Source: Diphasiastrum complanatum (Eukaryota; Streptophyta; Lycopodiopsida; Lycopodiales; Lycopodiaceae). Taken from it: a stretch of 64,000 bases of DNA. The position numbers were made by a program, and so were the translations under genes. The notes beneath the pieces were generated by a model that had not been told where the DNA came from, searched no databases, and saw only the letters and a program-made list of their open reading frames with translations. Below, one piece after another: positions 23,420-34,505 of this stretch (position 1 is its first letter; every line of letters begins with the position of its first letter). The DNA lies in assembly GCA_029204225.1 (NCBI GenBank), contig CM055113.1:23146405-23210404 (forward strand), written 5' to 3'.

Positions 23420-24332
23420 TATAGGAAAAATAGTAATTATTCTTTCACAAAAAAACACGATGAAAGTTTGAATGAATTAAACTAATATCAATGTCTTCAA
23501 TCGGGTTTGTTTCTGATTTATGTACTAATAGAACAGTATTTACCTTGATTGAATTAGCGTGCGAAAATAATATGCGGATTTAAGAGACAACTTAAGACAA
23601 TTTAAGAGACAAACAAAAACTATTGATCAAAAATGAATTTATAATTCTAATCTAAAGCAGCATACATCTCTTGTTGTCTTATCTCGTGTGTCTCTTATTG
23701 AATGAATCTGAGAGTTCTTTCAGTGTTACAACGAGTAGTGCACGTGTATTTATATTGCTATAGGGCTGGTCTTTTGGCCTTTTAATTACAAGTCTTTTGG
23801 CCTTTTGATTTTATAGCAGTAGATCTAACCGTTTACGACGGTTGATGTTCAAATCAACGCGCTGTATCCAGGGTCAAATAATTTCTGTTCACAAATTATT
23901 CACTATAGTCTATCTCTTCGTCATAGCCTCGTGTTTCGTGAATTATTCGTGACACTTGTCTCTTCGCGACATTTTCGTGTTTCCCGAAATGTTCACGACA
24001 GATGATAGTCTTTGAGCTTGAAGAAGAATCAAAGGATTTCATGAATTGTTTGCAACAATTTTGCGACATCTGAGGTTTGAACTAGAAACAGAATATTTCA
24101 TGACAAGATTCTGTTCGCGAATCTTTCGAGTTTCAACAAAAAACCACGAGCTTCTACAAGAACTTGTTTCGCGAATCTTTCGAGTTTCAAGCAAGATAAA
24201 TTTTATGAATCCTTCGAGCTTGATCATGAATAGAAATATTTCGAGTTCGTGTTCGTTTCTTTCTCATCGTTTGTCAAGTAAACTACGCACTTTGTTAGTA
24301 GAATCGAGATTTGTCTGATCAGGTGTTCTACA
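23420..24332 (-). repeat. Copia B 5' LTR
   Basis: About 913 bp between the TGTAGAACA end at 24332 and the PBS. It holds TTCGCGAA-type palindromes near 24115 and 24170. The PBS-side end is not a perfect CA, so that boundary is approximate. Confidence 0.7.
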
Positions 24333-24349
24333 AGAAAGATGAAAAGCTT

Positions 24350-24960
24350 TTAAGAATTCAAGAAATATTCCTACTAAGCCAAGCATAGGAGGAGCAAAAG
24401 CATGTCGATTCCTATCAGACCACACAGGTAAGGCTTCTGATATTCAACACTCAATCTGGAAAGATATCATTGCTGCCACTCATGACTTTGAGGTGAGGGT
24501 CTCAACTAGATTACTAAAAGTTGACGTATGGAGAAAGCATGACAATATAATAAAAATTTTAAGAAAAGATAAATTTTCTGATATTGATAAGTAAGCTCTA
24601 TAAAAGACTTGTGTCGAATTTGTTGATGCAGTATCAAAATCATGGGGAGCAAATCACGTCACTCATTACATGGTTAGTAGAAATTATTAGATCTGCTTTC
24701 TATTGAACTATATATTTTGATCAGAGCATAAGGCTGACACTACGATTTTGACATGTGCAACATATATTAAGAGATCATACAACACTTTTTGCAAACACAT
24801 ATGGAAGCCTGAGTATCTGGTCATCACAAGGGATGGAGAAGTCACATTGCCAAGCACGGGCAGCATTTTATCGAAATACACAACATAGAGGAACCAATGA
24901 AAAAAGAAACTATATTTGTCAATTATTTCAGTGGTTCTACCATAGAGTTGAAATTTGACA
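24350..24960 (+). pseudogene. Unclassified transposon-like ORF, part 2
   Basis: Directly after the LTR of copia B the plus strand reads PTKPSIGGAKACRFLSDHTG, then SIWKDIIAATHDFEV, CVEFVDAVSKSWGANHVTHY, YGSLSIWSSQGMEKSHCQAR and FYRNTQHRGTNEK, with stops and frame changes. This continues the reading of the ORF at 19201-19620. In uncharacterised repeat proteins I remember, SQGMEKSH-like wording follows the CxYC part. Superfamily not assigned. Confidence 0.4.
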
Positions 24961-25649
24961 AATAACAAAATCCACAGAATACAACAAGTTTAGAAAAGCA
25001 TAAAAGTTTATAAAAAAGAGAGAAAATAGAAAATTGTTATATAGCAAATTGTATTGTTATAAAATGTACCTTAATTTTTTGATTCTAATATAACAAAGAC
25101 ATTCAATCTTCATTGTCTAATTCATCGGACTTGTCAACATCTCCAATGGTTGTGTTATCATGGAGAAATTATCTTCTTTCAAATGGTTCTAGTAGATGTG
25201 CATTGTCTCTATTATCACTTATTTCTATATATGTAGCATACAATGAATAATGGGAGCTCCTTAAAGGAACATTTTCACCCCCAAATCCTAAAATTTTCAA
25301 AACATACAACCTTTTTAAAAAATTGATCTTATTAGATCTCAAAAAGTTATGTCTCCATAGGTAGTGTGATAGTGCCTTGATAGCCATAATCAGGGTTTCA
25401 CCGACATGTTTGAACTTGGAGTGAGCAACACATATCTCATTATTCTAAAAATGCTTCAAATAGTATCCCAGTCCACTGTCTCTATGAAACATGCTTGAAT
25501 GTTGTCTAAATCCTCCTCTTCGGGCAGCAAAATCATCAATTATAAGCATGTTCGTAGACAGCAAAAACATATGTTAAGAACTAGTACATCTGACAAAAAA
25601 ATGGATATAATTGACCTCTGGCTTATTTAAAACTTATACATTGTAGTGG

Positions 25650-26406
25650 GCTATTTCCTATCCTATCCTCAACCCAAAATCCAAGCACACAAGCATCAAG
25701 GAGACGAGGTTAGTTGTCACGCGGAGGTTCGTTCCCATGAGAGCGATAGCATAATCCAAAGTCCAGCATGTGCATACAATCCACATCTAACACTAAGATC
25801 TATTAACACTAAGCATTAACCCTACATCCATTAACACTAAATCCACAATAATAGAAACTTACTCTTCTCTCACTCTCCCTTTCTCTCTCAGAAAAAGCAT
25901 AAGAATGATCAATCCCAATAAGCATCAAGTCCAACAATTGATAAACACAAAGAAAGCATGAGAGATGGAGGAAAAGAGATAGAGAGCAAGGACATTCATG
26001 ATCCATCCCATAAGAGGCCCAACCTGCTTGTATTGAAATGAAGAGAGAACCGTATACAATGATTTGAAATTGTCACTTATATAGTGGATTGAGGAGATGG
26101 GCGCCCCAATTCATATTGGCTAATTCTAACCTAAGCATTTAAAAAGTGGAGGGAACTCATTCATTAAATGGAGGACCCAATTTGAAAACAAATTTTGGTG
26201 GGAACCTCTATTTTATTCACTAACTTGTCTTTTAGACCCTACGACATTAAAAGTCCCTCCAAAAGGCCTAAAGTCCTTTTATTGACTTTCTAATTAATCA
26301 AATCTCTATGTGATCATCGGGTTGGACTTACACATGCAGGGTGCCAGATCCCTCTCACTTATTAACTAGGGTTATGGTTGCCTTGGGATCCGCAAACCCT
26401 TCAACA
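25650..26406 (-). repeat. Probable LTR of an unassigned element
   Basis: The minus strand starts TGTTGAAGGGTTTGCGG next to a purine tract (GGTGGGGGATAC, 26407-26418) and carries a TATATAAG box at about 26076-26085. The other end is a guess. No second copy is visible in the window, so this is an inference from the PPT-TG layout plus the promoter. Confidence 0.45.
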
Positions 26407-26439
26407 GTATCCCCCACCAAAACTGGTGGCGGTCCCATG

Positions 26440-27452
26440 ACACCTTGCGAGATTATTCACTTTGGGCTCTTGGCCTCTCTTCTAACCTTGATAAGGTGAC
26501 GTTGCACTTTCTCCATGAATTCTGGACGCTCCGTATTGAAATTCTTCTTGTGTGGCAAATAACACCTATTCGCGTCTGCAATCCATTTCGAGGTTGTCCA
26601 TGTGGTGAATCTGGACTCCCACGATCCTCCCAGCATCACAGCCCTATAGTATAATCTAGCAATTGGCAACTGATCCTAAACTTTGTCGGACACCATTGGA
26701 GTATTTGGATCGAAAGCCGTTGGAAGGCAATCATCCCATCGTGTGGATACTGACGCTGACATTGTCAAGTCATTTGTAAAAAGTGCAAATTGCCTAACAG
26801 TTGGATCTGGCGAATTTCAATACTCATAAGCAAAAAATTGTAGAGCACGGTGGAAATCAACTGATATTTGCCAGTTATACTTCTGATAGATGATGGGCCA
26901 ATTTGGGGTGTGGATACTGACTTGTTCCACTAGAATCCCAAATCTTTCCATTTGTTACGTCGAGGCATTGGCACATAGTAAGGATCTACTCACAATTGGC
27001 GAGGGCTTGCGACATAGCTCTTAATGGAATCTAGAGCTTTCTCAAAAACGGTCTTTCGCCAAGCTGATTGCTCACCCAATGCAGGTAGTTTGTCCAATTC
27101 TTTGCCGGCCTCGATCACGGAGGTTTTGAACTTAATAAATCATCCACCCCTCGAGGACTCATGCGGATGTTGTTGTAGAAAGGTTTGAATCTGGTCCTCA
27201 ATGGTAATCGGCTTTTGCAATAACGACCTTGTCTTGGAAGTAGATGGACTACTTCCTTGGCCTGTGCATCTGGTACTACTTCTTTAATATCGACATCTCC
27301 CCTGTGATCCAAGCCTATATCCATTTGTTCGTCAGTTTGATGCGCTGGTGAGAATTGCATATTAACTGGTGTTGTTGGAGGGTAATATAAAATTTGGACT
27401 TTGCCTCTGTCCAGGTACTAATGTGGAGACTGAGAAGTATCAGTAGAAGACA
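26440..27452 (-). pseudogene. Retroelement ORF of uncertain type (gag-like)
   Basis: Minus-strand reading with frame changes gives coherent protein-like text: MQFSPAHQTDEQMDIGLDH, RYCKSRLPLRTRFKPFYNNI, MSPRGVDDLL, LGEQSAWRKTVFEKALDSIK, then after a long decayed part KKNFNTERPEFMEKVQRHLI, ending just before the PPT of the LTR at 26406. No CCHC, protease or RT motif is visible. Its place directly before a PPT suggests an element whose last ORF is not RNase H. What it encodes is not known to me. Confidence 0.4.
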
Positions 27453-28089
27453 TGATGAGAGTAGGCAAATACTGAGAGTAAATAGCACAAGATTGTATCA
27501 AAAGTCTGGAAGAAAGTTTTGGAAAGTTCTGGTCATTGGAAATTTTGGCAAGAACTTCGCTAGCACAAGGTTAATCATTCGCCTAAGAACATCCTTCACC
27601 TAGGTACTATAGATAATAAAAATTTTCAGGATCTGAATCTATGTTCAACCTGATTTTGGCATTCTAAATCCATCTGTCAGGTCAACAAAAGTTACTAAAA
27701 ACTATAAGATGCTCGGTGAAGGTTCCCAAAATAGTCAACTTCTGAACATTCGTCTGACTTTAAAACAAGTAGTAACTCTGCTAGAGAACCTTCGCCCAAC
27801 TCAGTATAGGTTAATCTGAGGTGGATGTATAATCTAGCAACTCGGCTAAGGTTTCTAAGACTGTATATACAAGAAATGACTCAAAAAGTGACTTTCTAAG
27901 TCATTTTTTCAAAAAAAATTGATTCCTAAAAATACTTTCCTTCAACTTTTTCTGATCTGATGACTTTTTTTACTTTTGCTCATCATTCTTTTTCCTTTTT
28001 TTTTCATACTGTCTTTTTCCAAAAAAAAACATCAACCAAGTAGTGAAAAACAAAGAAATTGTAAAACAACAAAAATAAAACTGATAAGG

Positions 28090-28300
28090 TGTTGGATCAT
28101 GCTGGTTGAACTAATTGAACTGGCTGCCAAAACTTGCGTAATCGGCTGCCATTCGCCGGAGTATCAGATTGTTTTCCATCCAAGTATTTTATATTAACTA
28201 CTCCATAGCTCAATATCTCTTTCACTTTGTATGGTCCTTCACCTGTAAACTTCAATTTCCCTTTGATCAGCTTGTAAGATTGCGAAGCATAAGCAAAGCA
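28090..28300 (-). pseudogene. Ty3/gypsy integrase C-terminal fragment
   Basis: The frame reads YKLIKGKLKFTGEGPYKVKE then ILSYGVVNIKYLDG and PANGSRLRKFW. This is the usual end of gypsy integrases (W/F-x-GPY-x-V ... L-x-D ... PVNG-x-LKKYW). Nothing further upstream of the integrase remains. Confidence 0.7.
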
Positions 28301-28398
28301 AACAAAAGAGATCTCTCCTCCTCCCAATGGGCGCCCAATTACCCTCATATAGATGACCCATGGTCCTCTCAGTGCACTATGGAGTTCCATGCCCATCC

Positions 28399-28401
<3 letters not shown>

Positions 28402-28441
<40 letters not shown>
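28402..28441. repeat. (GA)20 microsatellite
   Basis: An uninterrupted 40-bp GA dinucleotide run lies between the gypsy integrase fragment and the DNA that flanks copia C. Confidence 0.98.
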
Positions 28442-28443
<2 letters not shown>

Positions 28444-28663
28444 CCTAGGGGAGTTAAAGAACCTCCAACCTCCATAGGCTTATGGAAGGTCAAGAGACTC
28501 CTTCCATAACCTATGACTCTTTGAATGCCTTTCTTGTGGGAGTTGGGAACTTAATGGAAACTTTAAGAGTCGCCCTCCTACTAGGTCTCATTGTCCAAGT
28601 TGTGCATGTATACTTTGGTCCTAGACCATTAAAGTAATATGGTTTAAGGTTGAGGCCCAAGGT

Positions 28664-29444
28664 TGTCAGAAATGGTGAACTCTTGCAACTTTGTCGTAGC
28701 ACGAACAAGACACGAAGGTCGAACGAGAACAATTCGTGACAGTCAATGTGTCTTTGACTTGAAACATGAACGATTCGCGAATCAATCGCGAATTGTAAAC
28801 ACACCTCCAGGACTGCAAACCGTAAAAGGGGCGCAGAACAAAGACTACAAAAAGAACAAAAAGAACGAAACACACAAAGAGAAATCCTTCGCGCTGCCAG
28901 CTGACAGCTCAACGGGCTTCATGCCCAACTAAAACGAATAGCAACGACGGAGACTAACTAACTAGTTGATTAGCGTTAACTAGTCTTGTGATTCTACGTT
29001 TAGCTATCTTGTAAACTCCACATGGTGGAGGTATAAACAATCCTCTCTGGATCATAACTAAAAGGAGAGAGATAGTGAATACAAAGATCTATAAGAAATA
29101 AAGCAAGACGTAGCGAATAGATTAAGGCAAAAATACCATAGTTGTGTATGAAAGTCTACCAACGAGCAGAACACAGCGAAAGAGCAGAGAGTCATTCCGC
29201 CAACTAGCGAGACACTGACGATCTTGCTCTAAAACCAAACTGACAATATAGGCGCTCTATTTCGTGTATCTCTTGGCCTTGTGTTGTGTCTCTTAATTGC
29301 TAGAATGAAATATGTTCTGTGATGCTTAGTCGAGTGTCTGGGATCCCGTAAGAGCTTCCGCACAAAAAGAAAATTCAAAGACAGAAAATTGTTTGTGAAT
29401 CAGAAGAGAGAGGACAAACACGAAACATAACAGCTTCCGCGACA
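28664..29444 (+). repeat. Copia C 5' LTR
   Basis: TGTCAGAAATGG ... TTCCGCGACA, 781 bp. It includes gattcgcgaatcaatcgcgaat near 28771-28792 (two TCGCGA palindromes). Relative to the 3' LTR it contains an additional A-rich segment of about 24 bp near 28845. Confidence 0.93.
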
Positions 29445-29457
29445 TGGTATCAGAGCC
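29445..29457 (+). other. Primer-binding site of copia C
   Basis: TGGTATCAGAGCC follows the last LTR base without a spacer, fully complementary to the 3' end of plant tRNA-iMet. Confidence 0.95.
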
Positions 29458-29510
29458 ATTTCGGTTATCAATACTGATATCCCAATAGTGATTCTTCCAG
29501 ACAACACAAT

Positions 29511-30290
29511 ATGGCTACGACAATCCAAACCAGAGTAGCAATCAGTCTTGATGGTGCAAATTACATAATTTGGAAATTCAAAATTAAAACACTCCTGAAG
29601 GGTGAAGGCATCTTGTTGGTGACCGAGCTCTCAGAGGTGTAGCCTCCAGAGGGAGACCCGAGGAGAGCTGAATGGACCAGAAAGGATGAGCGCGCAATGG
29701 CGATCATCGTTTCATCCATAAATGAAAATCTACTCATGCAGATTAAAGACTGCGAAAGCAACCAAGCGGCATGGGAAAGATTAAAGCAGATGTATGAAGT
29801 GATGACTGCAGCTTCAGTCATGCACCTTCACAATCAACTGCAATCCATACGGTGGGATGGCAACCAATTAGATCAGCATGTTGAGAAGATCAGAACGATC
29901 TTCGCTCAACACGCTGCATCAGGACAAGGGCACTAGGTCCCAGCACCACAACAGCTAATGTACTTCATGAAATCTCTACTGACGTCCTATCAATCGCTGA
30001 GAATGCTCATACTGAGTCTACCAGATATGACATTTGACAAAGCTGTCAGTCTTGTTGCTGATAAGAGACGAAGGAGAGAGAAGCAATAATCAAGAGAAGG
30101 CTCTCTTCATGAAAGGAAGGAAGAAGAACAAAAACAAGCCAAGATTCGAGAAGACGAAGTCCTCGAATCAACAATCTTCTTCCTGCAATCACTGCCACAG
30201 ACCAAGCCATATGACCAACAAATGCTGGTTCAATCCAGGAATATCTTGCATGCATTGCAAGAAGAAAGGGCATTCTGCATACGACTACAA
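29511..30290 (+). pseudogene. Copia C gag with two zinc-knuckle motifs
   Basis: Starts at ATG 29511 (ISLDGANYIIWKFKIKTLL). It continues through AMAIIVSSINENLLMQIKDC, AAWERLKQMYE and LPDMTFDKAVSLVADKRRRR. A stop at about 29640 and a TAG at 29935 interrupt it, and a frameshift near 30085 moves the end into the 30034-30972 frame. That frame holds CNHCHRPSHMTNKC (complete C-x2-C-x4-H-x4-C) and a second motif CMHCKKKGHSAYDY, in which the last Cys is Tyr. Role: coat protein that packages the element RNA. Confidence 0.85.
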
Positions 30291-30359
30291 ATTCAACCCA
30301 AAAAGAAAAAACAAAGCTGAAAAGGAAAACGTTGCAAAGTCATCAAAGGATACTGAAAG

Positions 30360-30972
30360 AGGTGACGAAGCTTTCACGATACTCGACGAAGCTTTGACAA
30401 GCTACTCTGAACACGACTATGATGTAGTCATCGATTCAGGAGCAACATCTCACATAACCTACAACAAGAAGATCTTGATCAACTTTCGCGAACTCGAAAA
30501 CGACAAAGCAGTGATTCTAGGCGATGGAAGCAGACACGATGTCAAAGGCATCGGCTCTCTACAGCTACGAACAATATTAGACCAAGCAGAACTGCCAGGA
30601 GCACTCTATGTGCCCTCACTCGGAAAGGATCTACTATTTGTCTCCAAGATGGCAAATCTAGGCATCCGAGTTTTGTTTGATGGCAACACTTGCCGTATGA
30701 TCGAGAAGATGACAAACAAGTTCCTGACGGTCGGATGCAGAGAAGGAAATCTCTACCAGGCCAAAATAATCAGCAACTCTGAAAGCATATTAAATGCTTC
30801 AGAAAACGAAGATCAGCTCTGGCATAGAAGAATGTATCATCTGAACATGCGGAGCCTGTATGACATGAGCAGAAAGGACAATGTCACAGGTCTCAAGATT
30901 TCAAGACCAGAGGCTGAGTTCTGCGAAGCTTGTCAAAAAGGCAAGCAACATCGGAATCCATTCACACACTAG
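30360..30972 (+). pseudogene. Copia C protease and pre-integrase
   Basis: Open in the same frame as the knuckles. The protease active site is intact (VVIDSGATSHIT, about 30427-30462). It is followed by LYVPSLGKDLLFVSKMANLG, then the integrase zinc region: LWHRRMYHLNMRSL with both His, and FCEACQKGKQHRNPF with both Cys. It ends at TAG 30970. Confidence 0.88.
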
Positions 30973-31560
30973 GGAAGAAGAGCCAAAGAAGTTCTTGAGC
31001 TCGTCCACTCTGATGTATGTGGACCAATGAAAATAGATTCGCTCTCAGGTTCGAGATATTTTCTAACGTTCATAGATGATTACAACCGAATGACCATGAT
31101 CTACTACTTGAAGAAGAAATCCAATGTATTTGATTCTTTCAAGAAGTTCGTGGCATTCGCAAAGCAACACACCTCGAAAAAGATACAAATCCTTAGATCT
31201 GACAGTGGAGGTGAATAGAAAAGCACAGAATTCTCAAGATTCTACGAAGACCAAGGGATCGAACACCAGTTCACTCCTGCATACACACCAAAATAGTACA
31301 ACAGTGTGGCAGAAAAACAGAATGCTAGTCGAAGGAGCCAGATGCATGATGGCACAGGCTCAATTGCTAGGTCAATTCTGGGCCGAGGCAATAGCTGCAG
31401 CTGTACACCTGCAGAACAGATCTACAATGAAAGCGCTGGAGAACAAAACACCATACGAAATGTGGACAGGCATAAAGCCTGATCTGTCATACGTATGAGT
31501 GTTTGGATGTGCAGCATACAAGCACATTCCAAAAGAAAAGAGAAGCAAGCTTGATGACAA
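30973..31560 (+). pseudogene. Copia C integrase core and C-terminus
   Basis: VHSDVCGPMKID, FLTFIDDYNRMTMIYYL and ILRSDSGGE (the second catalytic block, usually SDNGGE) are followed by TAG at 31216. The core then continues in another frame: SVAEKQNASRRSQMHD-like text near 31310, then GQFWAEAIAAAVHLQNRST and NKTPYEMWTG. A TGA lies just before VFGC, where Arg is usual. At least three nonsense codons make it inactive. Confidence 0.85.
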
Positions 31561-31779
31561 ATCCGAACAAACAATTATGGTCGGCTGAAGACGAAAGAGG
31601 CCATGAGATCTTCACATTGTTGCCTATTCAAGAGGGAGATCAAGGACATACATCAAATCAGAATGCAGAGCCCCAGATTCCATAGCAGTAGAAAGCAGAG
31701 GATCGATCCCACGAACAAGAAATGTTCGAGCAGCAACGAAACGAACCTCAAAGGCCAACAAGACAAAGAAGAGCTCCAG

Positions 31780-33390
31780 ACCGCTATTCTAACAATCTTC
31801 AATGGAGCAAAGACACGTAGTTCGAGTATTGCAGCTTCACAGAAGAGCCAGCAACATACCAAGAAGCTATCCAAAGTCCAGAGGGAAATTTTTGAAGCAG
31901 GCAATGTCAGAGGAGATCGAGTTGATGAGGCAAAACGAGGCATGGAATTAGAGCCACTGCCTGAAAACAGAAAAATAGTCGACTGCAAGTGGGTGTACAA
32001 GAAAAAGCTAAAATCAGATGGCACTATTGGCCGCTACAAGGCAAGGCTTGTCACAAAGGACTACACGCAGAGATATGGTGTCGACTATTTCGACACATAT
32101 TTGCCCATGGTGAAGATGACAAGCATAAGGCTACTCCTTGCATACACTACACAATACAATCTGGAAATTCACCAGATTGACGTGAAAACAGCCTTTCTCC
32201 ACGGAGATCTAGTGGGGGAAATCTTCATGAAGCAACATGAAGGCTATGAAGACCCCGACAACAGACAATATGTCTGTTGATTGCAGAGATGCATCTGCGG
32301 TGTAAAACAGGCATCATAGGCCTAGTACAAAAATCTTGATGGTCTTCTGAATTCTCTAGACTTCAACCCTACTCAACCAGACTGTAATGTCTACATCAAA
32401 AGAGTAGGAAAGGATTTTGTGATACTGACCATTTTTGTGGATGATTCGTTAATAATAGAAAATTCCTTGATGCTGATCAAAGACACGAAGAGTCAGATTT
32501 CTGAAAGCTACGAAATCACAGATCTTGGAGAAACAACAAAATGCCTAGGGCTGGAGATCAGAAGAGATTGAACAAATGGCGAAATGCACTTGAGTCAGTC
32601 AGAATACGCTAGAAAAGTGCTGAAGCAGTACCGCATGATGGACTGCAAAGAGAAAGCCACACCAATGATAGCTGGAGCCAATCTCACGAAACAAGATTAT
32701 CCAAAAATAGAAGAGGAAGAACAGAAGATGGCAGGTATACCCTACCAGAACTTAATCGAGAGTCTGATGTACTTGACAATTTGTATCAGATCGAATCTGG
32801 GCTTCTCTATTTACGCATTGAGCCAATCCTGGTCTAGCACATTGGCAAATCGCCAAACGAATCCTACAGTATCTGAAGGGTACCCAGAATATTGGGTTAA
32901 CCTACAGAGCTAGAAACAAGGAGAAAGAATTCGAGTTGCATCACTACAGTGATGCGAGCTGGGTGAGCTGCAAGGATAATAGCAAGTCCATTACTAGAGG
33001 ATGTACAATAGCGTGCGGAGCTGCAATCAGTTGGATATGCAAAAAGAAAGCCCTGGTAGCTCAGTCCTCTTGCAAAGCTGAGTATGTCGCAGTCTCAAAA
33101 GTGGCGAATGAGGTAGTGTGACTGCGGATGATGTTGGAGGCAATCGGGATACCACAAGATGATGGACTCCCAAAGTGTCATCTGTCCCAGGATCCTGTCT
33201 TCCATTCAAAGACGAAACACATTCCTCTGAAGTACCATCACATTCGAGATTTGATCTTGAAAGGAGAGCTCCAGGCTAGTTTATAAAATCAAAAAGTATG
33301 ATTGCAGATCTCCTCACGAAACCACTCGACAAGCCACTCTCTACCAAGCAAAGAGAGGCAATTGGATTGAACGAACAAAGCTGCAAGGTT
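31780..33390 (+). pseudogene. Copia C reverse transcriptase / RNase H
   Basis: RT: DCKWVYKKKLKSDG, ARLVTKDYTQRYGVDYFDTY, HQIDVKTAFLHGDLVGEIFM, a TGA at 32278, then the catalytic ILTIFVDDSLII (32425-32460; FVDD in place of YVDD). Next come LGETTKCLGLEIRRD and IPYQNLIESLMYL. RNase H: HYSDASWVSCKDNSKSITRG, AQSSCKAEYVAVSKVANEVV, HSKTKHIPLKYHHI and IADLLTKPLDKPL. It finishes a few bases before the PPT. There are several stops and one frameshift in the connecting region at about 32830. Confidence 0.88.
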
Positions 33391-33400
33391 CAAGAGGGAG
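33389..33400 (+). other. Polypurine tract of copia C
   Basis: ttcaagagggag directly precedes the TGTCA start of the 3' LTR. Confidence 0.85.
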
Positions 33401-34157
33401 TGTCAAAAATGGTAAACTCCTGCAACTTTGTCACAGCACGAACAAGACACGAAGGTCGAACGAGAACAATTCACGATAGTCAACATGTCTTTGACTCGAA
33501 GCACAAACGATTCGCGAATCAATTGCGCATTGTAAACACACCTCCAGGACTGCAAACCGCAAAAGGGACGCAGAACGAAACACATGAAGAGAAATTCTTC
33601 GCACTGCCAGCTGGCAGCTCAACGGGCTTCATGCCCAGCTGAAACGAATAGCAACGATGGAGACTAACTAACTAGTTGATTAGCATTAACTAGTCTTGTG
33701 ATTCTACGTTTAGCTATCTTGTAAACTCCACATGGTGGAGGTATAAACAATACTCTTTGGATCATAACTAAAAGGAGAGAGATAGTGAATACAGAGATCT
33801 GTAAGAAATAGAGAGAGACGTAGCGAATAGAGTAAGAAAGCAAAAATACCATAGTTGTGCATGAAAGTCTGCCAACGAGCAGAACACAGCGAAAGAGCAG
33901 AGAGTCATTCCGCCAACGAGCGAGACACTGACGATCTTGCTCTAAAACCAAACAGACAATATAGTCGCTCTATTTCGTGTATCTCTTGGCCTTGTGATGT
34001 GTCTCTTGATTGCTAGAATAAAATATGTTCTATGATGTTTAGTCGAGTGTCTGGGATCCCGTAAGAGCTTCCACACGAAAAGAAAATTCAAAGACAGAAA
34101 ATTGTTCGTGAATCATAAGAGAGAGAACAAACACGAAACGTAACAACTTCCATGACA
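33401..34157 (+). repeat. Copia C 3' LTR
   Basis: TGTCAAAAATGG ... TTCCATGACA, 757 bp, colinear with 28664-29444. It retains one exact TTCGCGAA palindrome (about 33511); the second has mutated to TTGCGCAT. Confidence 0.93.
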
Positions 34158-34489
34158 AAGGTTTAGAAAAATAGTCATCCAACGACTGTCTAGCACCTCT
34201 TTAGATTCCATACCTCCATCCAAGGCATAGACACCTACCTACCCTTTACCAAAGACACTAGTACCTTAATCCAAGGCACCTACCCTTACTCCTAAGGGTA
34301 CCCCTTATCCAAGGGTCACGTGACTGCATACCTCCGACCAAGGTATAGTCACTTGTCTGCCCTTATCCAAAGGCACATACCCTTAATCTTAAGGGTAATT
34401 CTTATACAAGGGTAACTTGCCATTTAGCCCCCAACACTAAATGAACTAATAGGGTTCTGAAGTACTGCTAGTTACATAGGTATGTAGCA
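34158..34489 (-). repeat. Probable LTR part of chromovirus F, split by copia C
   Basis: On the minus strand it starts TGCTACATACC after a purine tract (TTTAGGAGGAGGGAA, 34490-34504). The LTR continues to the copia C insertion point, so the remainder should lie left of 28664. Tandemly similar phrases (accaaagacac, atccaaggca) recur. No second LTR copy survives to the right of 37.8 kb. Confidence 0.5.
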
Positions 34490-34505
34490 TTCCCTCCTCC
34501 TAAAC

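Larger units (their letters stand above)
20040..24332 (-). mobile_element. Copia B: internally deleted Ty1/copia element
   Basis: On the minus strand: LTR (23420-24332), PBS, gag, a fragment of integrase, RT, RNase H, PPT, second LTR (about 20040-20541). The LTR copies match over about 500 bp. The right copy has an extra segment of roughly 60 bp near 24000. The left copy lacks the PBS-proximal 350-400 bp. The internal part is only about 2.9 kb because the knuckle, protease and pre-integrase region is missing. It sits inside an unclassified transposon-like ORF (parts at 19.2 and 24.35 kb). Confidence 0.8.
28664..34157 (+). mobile_element. Copia C: full-structure Ty1/copia element with target duplication
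   Basis: 5' LTR 28664-29444, PBS directly adjoining, gag, protease, integrase, RT, RNase H, PPT, 3' LTR 33401-34157. Both ends are flanked by the 5-bp direct repeat aaggt (28659-28663 and 34158-34162), the expected copia target duplication. The LTRs differ by about one base in twenty by eye, plus an indel of about 24 bp. All protein domains are present in order, but the reading frame is broken by several stops and frameshifts. Downstream DNA at 34158-34489 appears to be the LTR of chromovirus F. Confidence 0.93.

Noticed and set aside
28511-28932. ORFs of 89-133 codons inside the copia C LTR, repeated at 33298-33642
   Set aside because: They occur in both LTRs on both strands and match no protein pattern; chance frames in the LTR.
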